Made by a program: the position numbers and the translations under genes. This document shows positions 30,719-40,191 of a stretch of 40,220 nt of DNA, in pieces. This DNA is from Clostridium sp. CAG:590 (GTDB taxonomy: Bacteria > Bacillota > Clostridia > Lachnospirales > Lachnospiraceae), in NCBI GenBank assembly GCA_000431135.1, contig HF987837.1:1-40220 (forward strand), written 5' to 3'. Position 1 is the first letter of the stretch; every line of letters starts with the position of its first letter. The notes under the pieces are model-generated. The model saw only the letters and a program-made list of their open reading frames with translations, ran no database searches and was not told the DNA's origin.

Positions 30719-32776
30719 AGGGATACATATGATGCATTAGGAAATGTGGTATCTGTAACGGATGCAGATGGAAATGTGATAACGAATATGTATGACAGCT
30801 TTGGTAATCTTATTAAGCAGATGAATGAGTCTACGAAAGATGTAGCTACATATGCTTACATTGGAGGTAGATATCTTGCAGCTTCTTCGGATGCATTAGG
30901 AAATACAGCAACCATGACATATGATTCCATGGGAAATATAGCAACATTAACAAATCCGAATGGAGGGGTAACAAGTTATACTTATGATCTGAACAGCAAT
31001 TTAACTGAAGAACGGATTGGAGAAGATTATCATATTGGGTATACATATAATGCACAGAATCTTGTGGCATCCAAGACGAATAGCCGGAATCAGGGGACAG
31101 TGTATGTATATGATGCGGTGGGACGAATTATTCGACAGACCGATGAAGAGGGGGTGATTGAGTATAGTTATGATGCAAACGGAAACGTGCTTACAGTTAC
31201 AGAGACAAAGGGAGAAAATGTTTTTACAATTACAAGAACCTATGATGGCTTAAATCGTGTTACATCCTATGAGGATGGCAAGGGTAAGAGAATTGGCTAT
31301 GTTTATGACAAGGTTGGTAATTTGACAGATGTTATCTATCCGAATGGCAAGAAAGTGACCTATGTCTATGATAAAAATGGAAGTATTAAGAAACTGACAG
31401 ACTGGGATAAACGCATAACAACATATGATTATGATGTAAACGGAAGATTGATTAAGACAACACGTCCGAACGGAACGGTAGAAACGAGAGCATATGACAA
31501 AATGGGGCGTCTTACTCTGATACTGGATAAGGCAGGTGGAACAGAGGTCAACCATCAAGAATATTGTTATGATGCGGCGGGAAATATTACAGAAACAAAA
31601 AGTCTTGGCAATAAGACATTAGAACATTCAGATGTATCTGATGTGAAGATGACGTATGACAAGAACAACCGACTGATTACATACAATGGAAAAGATGTGG
31701 AATATGATAAGGATGGCAATATGGTTTATGGACCATTACAGGGGAAAATGGTATCATTCCTATATGATTGTCGAAACCGATTGGTTCAGGCGGGAGATAC
31801 AACTTATGAATATGATGCGGAGAATAACCGGATAGCAGAAATAAACGGAAGCAGACGTATAGAGTATGTGATTAATACGCAGCCGGAATTAGGCCAGATC
31901 CTGCAAAGCATATCCATTATGGGTAACCGGAAAGAGGAAACCTATTATTATTATGGCAATGGATTGACCGCACAGGATAATGGAACAGATTATCTGACAT
32001 ATCATTTCAATAATGTAGGAAGCACTATGGCTGTGACGGATGAAAAAGGAAATATTGCGGGAGCATACGAATATTCACCTTATGGACAGATTCTTCATAA
32101 AGAAGGAAATGCTAATATAACATTTCTATACAATGGGCAGTATGGTGTTGCCACAGATGAGAATGGCTTATATTATATGCGAGCTAGATATTATAATGTT
32201 GACATTAAGAGATTTATCAATCAGGATGTTTTAACAGGAACATTAGAAAGAATCAGCAGTTTGAACAGGTATGCATATGTGGAAGGCAATCCGATTAATT
32301 ATTTGGATCCGTTCGGATTGGAAGCGTATGATACCACAGTGCTTCATGAAGTTGCAATGATTGCGGGCTTGATATCATTTGTTGCATCAAAAATATGTCC
32401 TAAAATAGCAATCATAATAGCAGCAGCAGCTAATGGATTTGATATTGGATTGTATTTATATGACTCATTTTATGATATAAAGCAGGGTGAAATGGATGAA
32501 TTTGCTAAGAATTTAAAAGGAATTGCTATTGACTTAATTGGAATTGTAACGGCAGGGGTGACGAATGGATATTTTAAGGCAGCAGAAAGTGCTGCAAATT
32601 ATAAAGGAATTATGTATGGATACGAACAACAATTAAGTATGCTTTATGATAAATGGCAATATGCAGATAACGCTGTGTCTAACGGAACGGTAGCATTACA
32701 AGTATTATCTAAGTTTTATTTGTTTCTAAAAGAAAAGGTTATGGGTAATGATAAGAAAAATGAAAAAACATTATAA
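30719..32776 (+). CDS. 5'-truncated Rhs/YD-repeat protein with C-terminal toxin-like tip
   Basis: The frame is open from 30719 (TAA 30716-30718) and begins in the middle of a YD repeat (RDTYDALGNVV), so the N-terminal part, including any signal or anchor, is gone. About 520 residues of YD repeats (YDxxGxxxxxT patterns) follow, then the Rhs core end YYMRARYYNVDIKRFINQD and NPINYLDPFG. The last 150 residues are a variable tip with two hydrophobic helices (AMIAGLISFVASKI, IAIIIAAAANGFDIGLYLY) and no recognised enzyme motif. GTG 30746 (AGGA just before) is a possible start, so expression remains possible. The next gene is a likely immunity protein. Confidence 0.85.
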   Translation, partial: RDTYDALGNVVSVTDADGNVITNMYDSFGNLIKQMNESTKDVATYAYIGGRYLAASSDALGNTATMTYDSMGNIATLTNPNGGVTSYTYDLNSNLTEERIGEDYHIGYTYNAQNLVASKTNSRNQGTVYVYDAVGRIIRQTDEEGVIEYSYDANGNVLTVTETKGENVFTITRTYDGLNRVTSYEDGKGKRIGYVYDKVGNLTDVIYPNGKKVTYVYDKNGSIKKLTDWDKRITTYDYDVNGRLIKTTRPNGTVETRAYDKMGRLTLILDKAGGTEVNHQEYCYDAAGNITETKSLGNKTLEHSDVSDVKMTYDKNNRLITYNGKDVEYDKDGNMVYGPLQGKMVSFLYDCRNRLVQAGDTTYEYDAENNRIAEINGSRRIEYVINTQPELGQILQSISIMGNRKEETYYYYGNGLTAQDNGTDYLTYHFNNVGSTMAVTDEKGNIAGAYEYSPYGQILHKEGNANITFLYNGQYGVATDENGLYYMRARYYNVDIKRFINQDVLTGTLERISSLNRYAYVEGNPINYLDPFGLEAYDTTVLHEVAMIAGLISFVASKICPKIAIIIAAAANGFDIGLYLYDSFYDIKQGEMDEFAKNLKGIAIDLIGIVTAGVTNGYFKAAESAANYKGIMYGYEQQLSMLYDKWQYADNAVSNGTVALQVLSKFYLFLKEKVMGNDKKNEKTL

Positions 32777-32810
32777 AGAAATAAGTGGTGAGTAAGAGGT
32801 TGACTAATAT

Positions 32811-33707
32811 ATGAGAGATATTAATATTTCTATCAAAGCAATAAACAAAATTTTATATGTAGCAATTGTGGCGTTTGTGTTGACACTTATACCCAATCAT
32901 GGCGGAATTCAAAGTTTTGAATATGGCAATTACTATATAAACAAGGAAAAATATAATATTGTCCAAGCAGAGATCACAGATGTCAAGAACTTTGAAATTG
33001 ATTATCGAACGATTGTGTTATTCGAGTTAAAGAAGGAAAAAGTACGATATCAGGTGGACAATATTTGCTTTGAAGGATATATGATAGGATATCCTGAAAA
33101 AAACAAGGGAGATTTAATACAAGTTGCAGTTAATAAAAAGAATTCTAAACTCAAACGGTGTGTTCCATATAATTTTTCGCCCGATGATAAAAAATTATAT
33201 GAAATAGCATTTGAGATTGTAGTGGGAGTGTTATTATTAACTGTTCTATTACATATAATTGCAAAGCTGTTTCAAAGAGTGGAAAAAAGGAAACTGGAAA
33301 AAGATAGCCAGGAATCTTACGATTATGCATATGAAAAGAATAAAATTATAGAAAAGTATCATGTTGACAATTATGCCAGACAAATTGATGAAGACGCATT
33401 AATTCAACAATATCATATATGTATCAATGAAGACTATATGTGGTGTTTAATGAATTTACCGGATACTATCTTGGTGGACATTGGTTTATTACCAATAGAA
33501 GGGGAGAAAACAATTGTTAGTGAGACACTGGAATTGAGAAAGAAGGGATTGCCGTTACAATATTATGTCATAGGGCAGGATGCAGAACTTAATTATTTGT
33601 GTCAGTGTACAAATTCTTCGCAATTATATATTTTTTCTTCGAATCTTGGAATAACAAAAACAAAATATTTGAACATATACGATTATATTCTGGCACAAAT
33701 AAAATAA
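32811..33707 (+). CDS. Membrane-anchored SUKH-like putative immunity protein
   Basis: The 298-residue protein has two helices (about residues 10-28 and 130-152) bracketing an extracytoplasmic, DUF3592-like segment. A C-terminal cytoplasmic domain has SETLELRKKGLPLQYYVIG and the SSNLGIT...YDYIL ending, which resemble SUKH (Smi1/Knr4) immunity proteins of polymorphic toxin systems. It follows the Rhs gene by 34 bp. The membrane anchoring fits a membrane-acting tip. AAGAGG (32796-32801) is a moderate ribosome site. The immunity role is inferred from position and the weak SUKH resemblance. Confidence 0.6.
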   Translation: MRDINISIKAINKILYVAIVAFVLTLIPNHGGIQSFEYGNYYINKEKYNIVQAEITDVKNFEIDYRTIVLFELKKEKVRYQVDNICFEGYMIGYPEKNKGDLIQVAVNKKNSKLKRCVPYNFSPDDKKLYEIAFEIVVGVLLLTVLLHIIAKLFQRVEKRKLEKDSQESYDYAYEKNKIIEKYHVDNYARQIDEDALIQQYHICINEDYMWCLMNLPDTILVDIGLLPIEGEKTIVSETLELRKKGLPLQYYVIGQDAELNYLCQCTNSSQLYIFSSNLGITKTKYLNIYDYILAQIK

Positions 33708-33937
33708 GTTACATATAGGCATAAACGGGGAGAAAAGATTATCGCATTATATCCGCTCTTTTATACTGCAAAAATAGAACAATGTAGAAAGGAATTAGGT
33801 TGGCACTAGATTTATCAGGAAAAACATTTTACAGGACAAGCATTGTTGATTCCAATATTTTGTGTTAGAATATACAGTCGGTATATTCATACATAACAGA
33901 TGAACATACAGTAAGATTAAAATGTAGGGGGCATAGA

Positions 33938-34924
33938 ATGGATTGGCGAAGATTGGTTCAATTATTGAAAAATCATATGGTATTTTTGCAGACGCATAAT
34001 TTCCCGGATCCCGATGCATTGGCAGCGGCATATGGTATGCAGGTATTTCTGAAAGCAAATGGTGTAGAGTCAACAATATGTTATGCTGGTAAGATTGAGA
34101 AGAACAGTACCAAGCGTATGATTGATGAGTTTGGTATTAAGGCAATACACATTGATGATATTCCGAGAATGGTAGAAGAAGATTATATTGTGACGATTGA
34201 TGCACAGAAATATAATTCCAATATTACGGATTTTCCGGGAGATGAAGTTGCATGTATAGATCACCATCCAACTATGATTCCGTGTGCATATGAATATAGT
34301 GATATCCGGATCTGTGGTGCCTGTTGTTCCATTGTGACCGATTATTTTATACAAAGTGATACAACAATGGATGGAAATACAGCGACAGCGTTGTTATATG
34401 GATTGAAAATGGATACCGATTCCTTTAATCGTGGTGTGACAGATTTTGATATAGCAATGTTTGGATATCTTCACAAGATTGCAGATAATCAGAAGATTAA
34501 TGCCATGTATAACAATAACATGGAAATTGAAGATCTTCATGCATATGGTGAAGCAATCCGGAATATACAGATTTATGAAAATGTAGGATTTGCAAAGATA
34601 CGATTTGACTGTCCGGATGGATTGATTGCAATGATATCTGATTTTATTTTGGGATTGGATGTTGTAGAGCTGGCGGTTGTGTATGCAATGCGTAATGGTG
34701 GATACAAGTTTTCTGTGCGTAATGAAACTGCAATGTATCATGCGGGAAGTGTGACACAGAAAGCACTCGACGGAATTGGTGGTGGAGGAGGACATTTCTC
34801 CATGGCAGGAGGTGTGATCACCCAAGAAGGAATGAAACAGTTAGGAGACGATCCGGATTTTGTGATTCGGAAACGTTTTCTAGATGCAATCCATGAGGAA
34901 ACATTAGAAGTAAAGAAAAAATAA
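33938..34924 (+). CDS. DHH-family phosphoesterase (NrnA-like)
   Basis: The 328-residue protein has NFPDPDALAAAYG (metal-binding D24 and D26), the namesake DHH in IDHHPT (about 108-112) and LKMDTDSFNRG, with the DHHA1 motif GGGGGHFSMAGG at the end. This is the layout of NrnA/pAp-phosphatase-type nanoRNases, which degrade short RNAs or pAp. GGGGG (33928-33932) precedes ATG 33938. It is separate from proB by 81 bp. Nanonuclease versus pAp or cyclic-dinucleotide activity cannot be told apart by sequence alone. Confidence 0.88.
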   Translation: MDWRRLVQLLKNHMVFLQTHNFPDPDALAAAYGMQVFLKANGVESTICYAGKIEKNSTKRMIDEFGIKAIHIDDIPRMVEEDYIVTIDAQKYNSNITDFPGDEVACIDHHPTMIPCAYEYSDIRICGACCSIVTDYFIQSDTTMDGNTATALLYGLKMDTDSFNRGVTDFDIAMFGYLHKIADNQKINAMYNNNMEIEDLHAYGEAIRNIQIYENVGFAKIRFDCPDGLIAMISDFILGLDVVELAVVYAMRNGGYKFSVRNETAMYHAGSVTQKALDGIGGGGGHFSMAGGVITQEGMKQLGDDPDFVIRKRFLDAIHEETLEVKKK

Positions 34925-35005
34925 GATTAAATTTGTTTAGAAAATGATTATAAATTAATCACAGAATAGTGATATTTTGAGGATAGGATAAGGGAAGGAT
35001 AGAAA

Positions 35006-35803
35006 ATGAGCAAGCAGAGAATTGTGGTAAAGGTTGGAACTTCCACATTGACAAGAGAAAATGGAGCATTGGATTTTCGTACAATTGATAAATTGGCACA
35101 GGTGTTGTCGGCATTGCATAATGAAGGCAATCAGGTGATCTTAGTGTCGTCAGGAGCAATTGCGGTTGGTGTCAACAAGATGCGATTGCCGATGAAGCCG
35201 AAAGATGTCTGTATGAAACAGGCGGCAGCAGCAGTTGGACAATGTGAATTGATGCATATTTATGATAAATGTTTTGGTGAATATGGAAACATTGTTGGAC
35301 AGATTCTGTTGACGGCAGAGGATATTGCAATTAAGAGTAAACGCAGAAATCTGATGAATACATTTGCAGCTTTGCTTGAAAACGGAATGATTCCGGTTGT
35401 AAATGAGAACGATTCTGTCAGCCATGCCGAGATCGAATCAGAGAAAAAAGTATTCGGTGATAATGATATGTTATCTGCGATTGTTGCAAATCTGTGTGAA
35501 GCGGATACCTTAATCATTTTATCGGATATAGAGGGCTTATATGACAGCAATCCACATGAGAATCCGGAGGCAAGATTGATCCATAAAGTGGAGGATATCA
35601 ATGATGATATTAAGAGTCTTGGAAGTGGATCTGGTTCAAATCGCGGAACCGGTGGAATGGTTACGAAGTTAGAAGCGGCTGAGTATGCAGTTACGCATGG
35701 GATGGACATGTATATTGCACATGGACAGGATCCGGAGAATATTTACCGGATTCTGGAAGGAGATGCAGTTGGAACGCATTTCGTTAAGAAATATGAATTG
35801 TAA
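35006..35803 (+). CDS. proB: Glutamate 5-kinase
   Basis: The 265-residue amino-acid kinase has VVKVGTSTL (phosphate loop), VSSGAIAVG, the ENDSVSHAEIE substrate loop and GSGSNRGTGGMVTKL nucleotide loop. It phosphorylates glutamate in proline synthesis. The PUA domain found in many ProB proteins is absent, giving the short form (265 versus about 370 residues). AGGGAAGG (34990-34997) precedes ATG 35006. proA is not adjacent; fliB follows 12 bp later, so the operon joins unrelated functions. Confidence 0.93.
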   Translation: MSKQRIVVKVGTSTLTRENGALDFRTIDKLAQVLSALHNEGNQVILVSSGAIAVGVNKMRLPMKPKDVCMKQAAAAVGQCELMHIYDKCFGEYGNIVGQILLTAEDIAIKSKRRNLMNTFAALLENGMIPVVNENDSVSHAEIESEKKVFGDNDMLSAIVANLCEADTLIILSDIEGLYDSNPHENPEARLIHKVEDINDDIKSLGSGSGSNRGTGGMVTKLEAAEYAVTHGMDMYIAHGQDPENIYRILEGDAVGTHFVKKYEL

Positions 35804-35815
35804 GAAGGAATGAAA

Positions 35816-37090
35816 ATGAATTATAGAACAGTTTCCTATTATCAGGAATTTCATTGTATCGGAGGAATCTGCGAGGACTCCTGTTGTGAGAACTGGGAGA
35901 TTGATCTTGATGATGCCTCTTTGAAACAATATATGAAACAGGGTGGAGCATTTGGTAAACGTCTGAAGGATAATACCAGAGTGAAAGATAAGCAGTTTAT
36001 TCTGAACGGGACAAGATGCCCATTTTTAAATGATGATAATTTGTGTGATATCTATATTGAGATGGGAGAGAATTGTCTGTGTGAGACGTGTACGAATTTT
36101 CCAAGACATGTTGAAGAATTTGATAATCTGAAGGAAGTCAGCCTGACAATGTCATGTCCGGAGGCGAGCCGTATCATGCTGGCAAAGAAGGATAAGATGA
36201 CATTTGTCTGCAAAGAGGGAAACGATGGGGAATATGGCTTAAAGCATATTGAGCCGGTAAGAAGTCTCGCATTTTGGAAGAGACCAACGGTCAATAAATT
36301 AGATAAACCATTATTTGATATACTGTTTGATGCAAGACAATTGTTGTTTGATATATTGCAAAACAGAGAAGAACCGATTGCGAAACGGGCGGCAACAGCT
36401 TTAGTATTTGCGTATGAGATTCAGGATTTTATCGATCAGAATGAATATGATAAGATTCGCCGGAAGATGGAGAATTATCGCAAACCGGAAAAAAAGGAAC
36501 TGTTAGACAAATGTTATGCGAAACATGAGAAGCGGGTTGCAGAAAAAGAAGAGTGGATGCGGCAGATTCTCAATATGTTTGAGGGATTGGAAACGATCAA
36601 GGAAGAATGGACAGAACTGTTAAATGATGGAATGAAGACAATGCACGGAGAAGAAGAACTGGCCGGTATCCTGTTGTCGGCTGGTCTGCTGGAAACATCC
36701 GAGGAAGAAGAGGAAGAAAACAGCAGTTTTCTGCAGAATTATGCTTTATCTTATCAGCAATTCTTAGACTATTATCAGGATAAAGAATATGAATACGAGC
36801 ACATATTAGTGTATTATATATTCAATTACTTTTTGGGTGCATCCTATGATCATGATGTTTTTACGAAAGTGAAGTTTGCGGTGGTGTCTTATCTGGTGAT
36901 CCGGGAGTTAGACATTGCGGTCTGGTTAAAACAGCAAAAGGAATTTCTATATGAGGATCAGGTGAAGGTGGCACATGCATATTCGAAGGAAGTAGAACAT
37001 TCGTATAATAATTTTGAGTCCTTGCAGTTAGTGTTATCGGCACATCCGATCTTAGATGTGGATCATATTCTGGTCGGATTGTTATCATAA
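35816..37090 (+). CDS. fliB: Flagellin lysine-N-methylase
   Basis: The 424-residue FliB-family protein has the conserved cysteine clusters CIGGICEDSCCENW (N-terminus), RCPFLNDDNLCDIY and CLCETCTNFPR, then CPEASR, which together hold an Fe-S cluster in FliB proteins that methylate flagellin lysines. ATG 35816 is chosen because AAGGA lies seven bases upstream; the in-frame ATG at 35810 is too close. Flagellin genes are not in the window. With the chemotaxis receptor it points to a motile cell. Confidence 0.88.
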   Translation: MNYRTVSYYQEFHCIGGICEDSCCENWEIDLDDASLKQYMKQGGAFGKRLKDNTRVKDKQFILNGTRCPFLNDDNLCDIYIEMGENCLCETCTNFPRHVEEFDNLKEVSLTMSCPEASRIMLAKKDKMTFVCKEGNDGEYGLKHIEPVRSLAFWKRPTVNKLDKPLFDILFDARQLLFDILQNREEPIAKRAATALVFAYEIQDFIDQNEYDKIRRKMENYRKPEKKELLDKCYAKHEKRVAEKEEWMRQILNMFEGLETIKEEWTELLNDGMKTMHGEEELAGILLSAGLLETSEEEEEENSSFLQNYALSYQQFLDYYQDKEYEYEHILVYYIFNYFLGASYDHDVFTKVKFAVVSYLVIRELDIAVWLKQQKEFLYEDQVKVAHAYSKEVEHSYNNFESLQLVLSAHPILDVDHILVGLLS

Positions 37091-37120
37091 ACAGGAATAA
37101 ATTGAGGAAAGAAGAATACA

Positions 37121-37945
37121 ATGAAAAAAGACGCAAAAAGAAGAAAACTGGAAATGGCATTGTTTTTCAGACGGGCAAAAAGGGAAATTCAGGCGAGAAA
37201 GGGAGTATTTGCGGTATATTTGCTGCTCCGGTTATCGGTTATTCTGGTGTTGATCGCACAGTGCTTTAACCATAACTATGAGAATGCATTTTTATGTGTA
37301 TTGACACTTGTTTTATTTACAATGCCGACATTTCTTGAGAACAAACTTCGTATCCGGCTGCCAGATACAATGGAAGTGATTGTTCTGCTGTTCATATATT
37401 CGGCAGAGATCTTAGGAGAGATTCATTCCATGTATATGAAAGTTCCGATGTGGGACACAATTTTACATACCATGAATGGATTTCTGGCAGCAGCAGTTGG
37501 ATTCTGTCTGGTGGAATTATTGAATCGGCATGAGAAATTTACATTCAAATTGTCTCCGGTCTATCTGGCGATTGTGGCATTTTGTTTTTCTATGACGATT
37601 GGCGTGTTATGGGAGTTCTTTGAATGTTCGATGGATCGGTTCCTGCTCAAAGACATGCAAAAAGATACGGTGGTGCATACAATATCTTCTGTGTCTTTAG
37701 ATCCGGAAGGATTGAATCATCCGGTGGTGATCAAGGATATCAAAGGTGTAAAAGTGATAACCGATGATGGTGAGATAACATTGCCGGTGGATGGCTATTT
37801 AGACCTGGGATTGTATGACACGATGGAAGATCTGTTTGTCAACTTTATTGGAGCGGTTGTATTCTCAGTGATTGGATATTTCTATGTGAAACGAAAAGGT
37901 AAGGGCAGGATTGCCAAGAGGTTCATACCGGAGGTGTATGAGTAG
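37121..37945 (+). CDS. DUF2238/YjdF-like membrane protein
   Basis: The 274-residue protein has about six membrane helices. The WDTILHTMNGFLAAAVGF motif and MTIGVLWEFFECSMDR motif (conserved His, Glu and Asp in the membrane core) match the YjdF/DUF2238 membrane proteins. An insertion (about residues 190-235) between helices forms an extra loop. Function is unknown. GAGGAAAGAAG (37103-37113) precedes ATG 37121. It lies 30 bp after fliB and in front of the aspS leader, so it may belong to the proB-fliB unit. Confidence 0.75.
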   Translation: MKKDAKRRKLEMALFFRRAKREIQARKGVFAVYLLLRLSVILVLIAQCFNHNYENAFLCVLTLVLFTMPTFLENKLRIRLPDTMEVIVLLFIYSAEILGEIHSMYMKVPMWDTILHTMNGFLAAAVGFCLVELLNRHEKFTFKLSPVYLAIVAFCFSMTIGVLWEFFECSMDRFLLKDMQKDTVVHTISSVSLDPEGLNHPVVIKDIKGVKVITDDGEITLPVDGYLDLGLYDTMEDLFVNFIGAVVFSVIGYFYVKRKGKGRIAKRFIPEVYE

Positions 37946-38017
37946 AAATTTTTGATATAAGCAGTGAATTATTCCTTTTGAATGGGGAAATTAGCAGGGT
38001 ATCTGATAAGGAAAATG

Positions 38018-38046
38018 TTGACAAGCCCCAGACCGTGCGTTATAAT
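38018..38046 (+). promoter_or_regulatory. Consensus promoter of the T-box/aspS unit
   Basis: TTGACA (38018-38023), 17 bp and TATAAT (38041-38046), a perfect vegetative promoter that starts the leader RNA near 38053. Confidence 0.9.
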
Positions 38047-38049
38047 AAC

Positions 38050-38345
38050 GAAGATTGTGAGACAATCCGAAAATGGCGATGACGAAGAGAAGTAGTATCC
38101 ATTATCGTTCCCAGTGAGTGAAGGACAGTGAGAACTTCGCAAAGTGAATGGATATGAATAACACTTTAACAGCCGCAATCCGAACATATCATACGATATC
38201 AGTAGGTGCGACGTAAGTTGCGCGTGAGACAACAAGGTTTTTGTAGAGACCGGTAAGAGACTGCATCGCAGTAATTCAGGTGGTACCGCGGACATAGCAC
38301 TGTTCGTCCTGAACGACAATACGTTCAGGACGGGCAGTTTTTTAA
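38050..38345 (+). promoter_or_regulatory. T-box riboswitch controlling aspS
   Basis: The leader has the T-box sequence AGGTGGTACCGCGG (38278-38291), whose TGGT can pair with the acceptor end of uncharged tRNA. Stem I has AGTA (38091-38094) opposite GAAT-AAC-AC (38156-38164), so the apparent specifier is AAC (38160-38162), an Asn codon. A 17-bp terminator (38299-38315 with 38322-38338) plus T-run follows. When cognate tRNA is uncharged, the leader switches from termination to antitermination and aspS is made. Confidence 0.85.
38299..38345 (+). terminator. T-box-controlled terminator
   Basis: ACTGTTCGTCCTGAACG pairs with CGTTCAGGACGGGCAGT (15 Watson-Crick pairs, two G-U) around a 6-base loop, followed by six T residues. 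Confidence 0.9.
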
Positions 38346-38439
38346 TTTGCGGATGATATAATTGTTGGACTGAATTGTGAGGTCGATTGGATAAGATAAT
38401 AATTTTTTTACATAATATATGAGAGAAAAGGAGTAAGAG

Positions 38440-40191
38440 ATGAACACAGATAACATTTATCGTAACCGGACTCTTGACCAGATTGGTGAGGGGGATGTAG
38501 GAACAACTTTGCGAGTAGCGGGATGGATTGAGAACATTCGTGACCACGGCGGCGTATCATTTATCGATTTGAGAGATATGTATGGTGTGTTACAGGTTGT
38601 TATGAGAGACACTTCTTTATTGGATGGTTTGAATAAGGAAGACTGTATTTCAATTGAAGGTGTGATGGAGCATCGTGATGAAGAGACATACAATCCAAAG
38701 ATTCCGACAGGTACTGTAGAATTAGAGGCACAGAAGGTGGAGATGCTTGGTAAAGTATATCGTCAGCTTCCGTTTGAGATTATGACATCTAAGGAGACAA
38801 GAGAGGATGTCCGTCTGAAATATCGTTACTTAGATATGCGTAATACAAAAGTAAAAGACAATATGATCTTCCGTTCTAAGGTAATCAGTTTCTTAAGACA
38901 GAAGATGACAGATATGGGATTTTTGGAGATGCAGACACCAATTCTTTGCGCATCTTCTCCGGAGGGAGCCAGAGATTATATTGTGCCTTCCCGTAAATTT
39001 AAGGGCAAGTTCTACGCATTGCCACAGGCACCACAGCAGTATAAACAGTTATTGATGGTATCTGGTATTGATAAATATTTCCAGATCGCACCATGTTTCC
39101 GTGATGAGGATGCAAGAGCAGACAGAAGTCCGGGAGAGTTCTATCAGCTTGATTTTGAGATGGCATTTGCTACACAGGAAGATGTATTCAAGGTTGGTGA
39201 AGAAGTACTTTCTGAGACATTTGCAAAGTTTGCACCGGAAGATGCGCAGATCACACAGGCACCATTCCCGATCATCAGCTATAAGGAAGCAATGCTTACC
39301 TATGGTACAGATAAGCCGGATCTTCGTAATCCACTCCGCATTATTGATGTGACAGAGTTCTTCTCAAGATGTACATTTAAGCCATTCCACGATAAGACGG
39401 TTCGTGCGATCAATGTACATGCCAAGCTTACCAAAGGTCAGCATGAGAAATTATTGAAGTACGCAGAGTCAATCGGTATGGGTGGACTTGGCTACTTAGA
39501 AGTATTAGAAGATATGAGTTATAAGGGACCAATTGATAAGTTCATTCCGGACGATATGAAGACAGAGATCCGTGATCTTGCAGGCTTGCAGGCAGGAGAT
39601 ACCATTTTCTTCATTGCTGATGTAGAAGAACTTGCTGCATCTTATGCCGGTCAGCTTCGTACAGAGATTGCAAACCGTTTAGATCTGTTAGAGAAAAATG
39701 CATATCGTTTCTGCTATATTAATGATTTCCCTATGTATGAGTATGATAAGGAAAGCAAGAAGATTATCTTTACACATAATCCGTTCTCAATGCCACAGGG
39801 CGGTTTACAGGCATTACAGGAGAAGAATCCATTAGAGATTCTTGCTTATCAGTATGATATCGTATGTAATGGTGTAGAGTTATCTTCCGGAGCAGTTCGT
39901 AACCATAACTTAGATATCATGGTTAAAGCATTTGAGATTGCCGGCTATACAGAAGAAGATTTGAAGGAGAAGTTTGGAGCATTATATAATGCATTCCAGT
40001 TTGGTGCACCACCACATGCAGGTATGGCACCGGGTGTTGACCGAATGATCATGCTCCTTCGTAACGAAGAGAATATTCGTGAAGTGATTCCATTCCCTAT
40101 GAATGGTAATGCACAGGATCTGATGTGTGGAGCACCGGGAGAGGTGACTGAACAGCAGCTTCGTGAGGTACACATCAAAGTCCGCCAGTAA
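38440..40191 (+). CDS. aspS: Aspartyl-tRNA synthetase
   Basis: The 583-residue bacterial-type class II synthetase has an N-terminal OB anticodon-binding domain (WIENIRDHGGVSFIDLRD), motif 2 FRDEDARADRSPGEFYQ, the GAD insertion (YGTDKPDLRNPLR, about 286-420) and motif 3 GMAPGVDRMIMLL. The His36 in RDHGG is typical of non-discriminating AspRS, which also charges tRNA-Asn and is followed by GatCAB amidation. AAAGGAG (38428-38434) precedes ATG 38440. Together with the T-box that appears to read an Asn codon, this hints that the enzyme supplies both Asp- and Asn-tRNA. No asnS is in the window to test it. Confidence 0.97.
   Translation: MNTDNIYRNRTLDQIGEGDVGTTLRVAGWIENIRDHGGVSFIDLRDMYGVLQVVMRDTSLLDGLNKEDCISIEGVMEHRDEETYNPKIPTGTVELEAQKVEMLGKVYRQLPFEIMTSKETREDVRLKYRYLDMRNTKVKDNMIFRSKVISFLRQKMTDMGFLEMQTPILCASSPEGARDYIVPSRKFKGKFYALPQAPQQYKQLLMVSGIDKYFQIAPCFRDEDARADRSPGEFYQLDFEMAFATQEDVFKVGEEVLSETFAKFAPEDAQITQAPFPIISYKEAMLTYGTDKPDLRNPLRIIDVTEFFSRCTFKPFHDKTVRAINVHAKLTKGQHEKLLKYAESIGMGGLGYLEVLEDMSYKGPIDKFIPDDMKTEIRDLAGLQAGDTIFFIADVEELAASYAGQLRTEIANRLDLLEKNAYRFCYINDFPMYEYDKESKKIIFTHNPFSMPQGGLQALQEKNPLEILAYQYDIVCNGVELSSGAVRNHNLDIMVKAFEIAGYTEEDLKEKFGALYNAFQFGAPPHAGMAPGVDRMIMLLRNEENIREVIPFPMNGNAQDLMCGAPGEVTEQQLREVHIKVRQ

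Noticed and set aside
33708..33937. Possible RNA or small gene between the immunity gene and the DHH phosphoesterase
   Set aside because: Only a weak promoter-like TTGATT and scattered A/T runs were seen; no hairpin or frame of note.
37969..38547. 192-residue open frame on the minus strand over the T-box and the start of aspS
   Set aside because: It is the shadow of the structured leader and aspS; no ribosome site and no family pattern.
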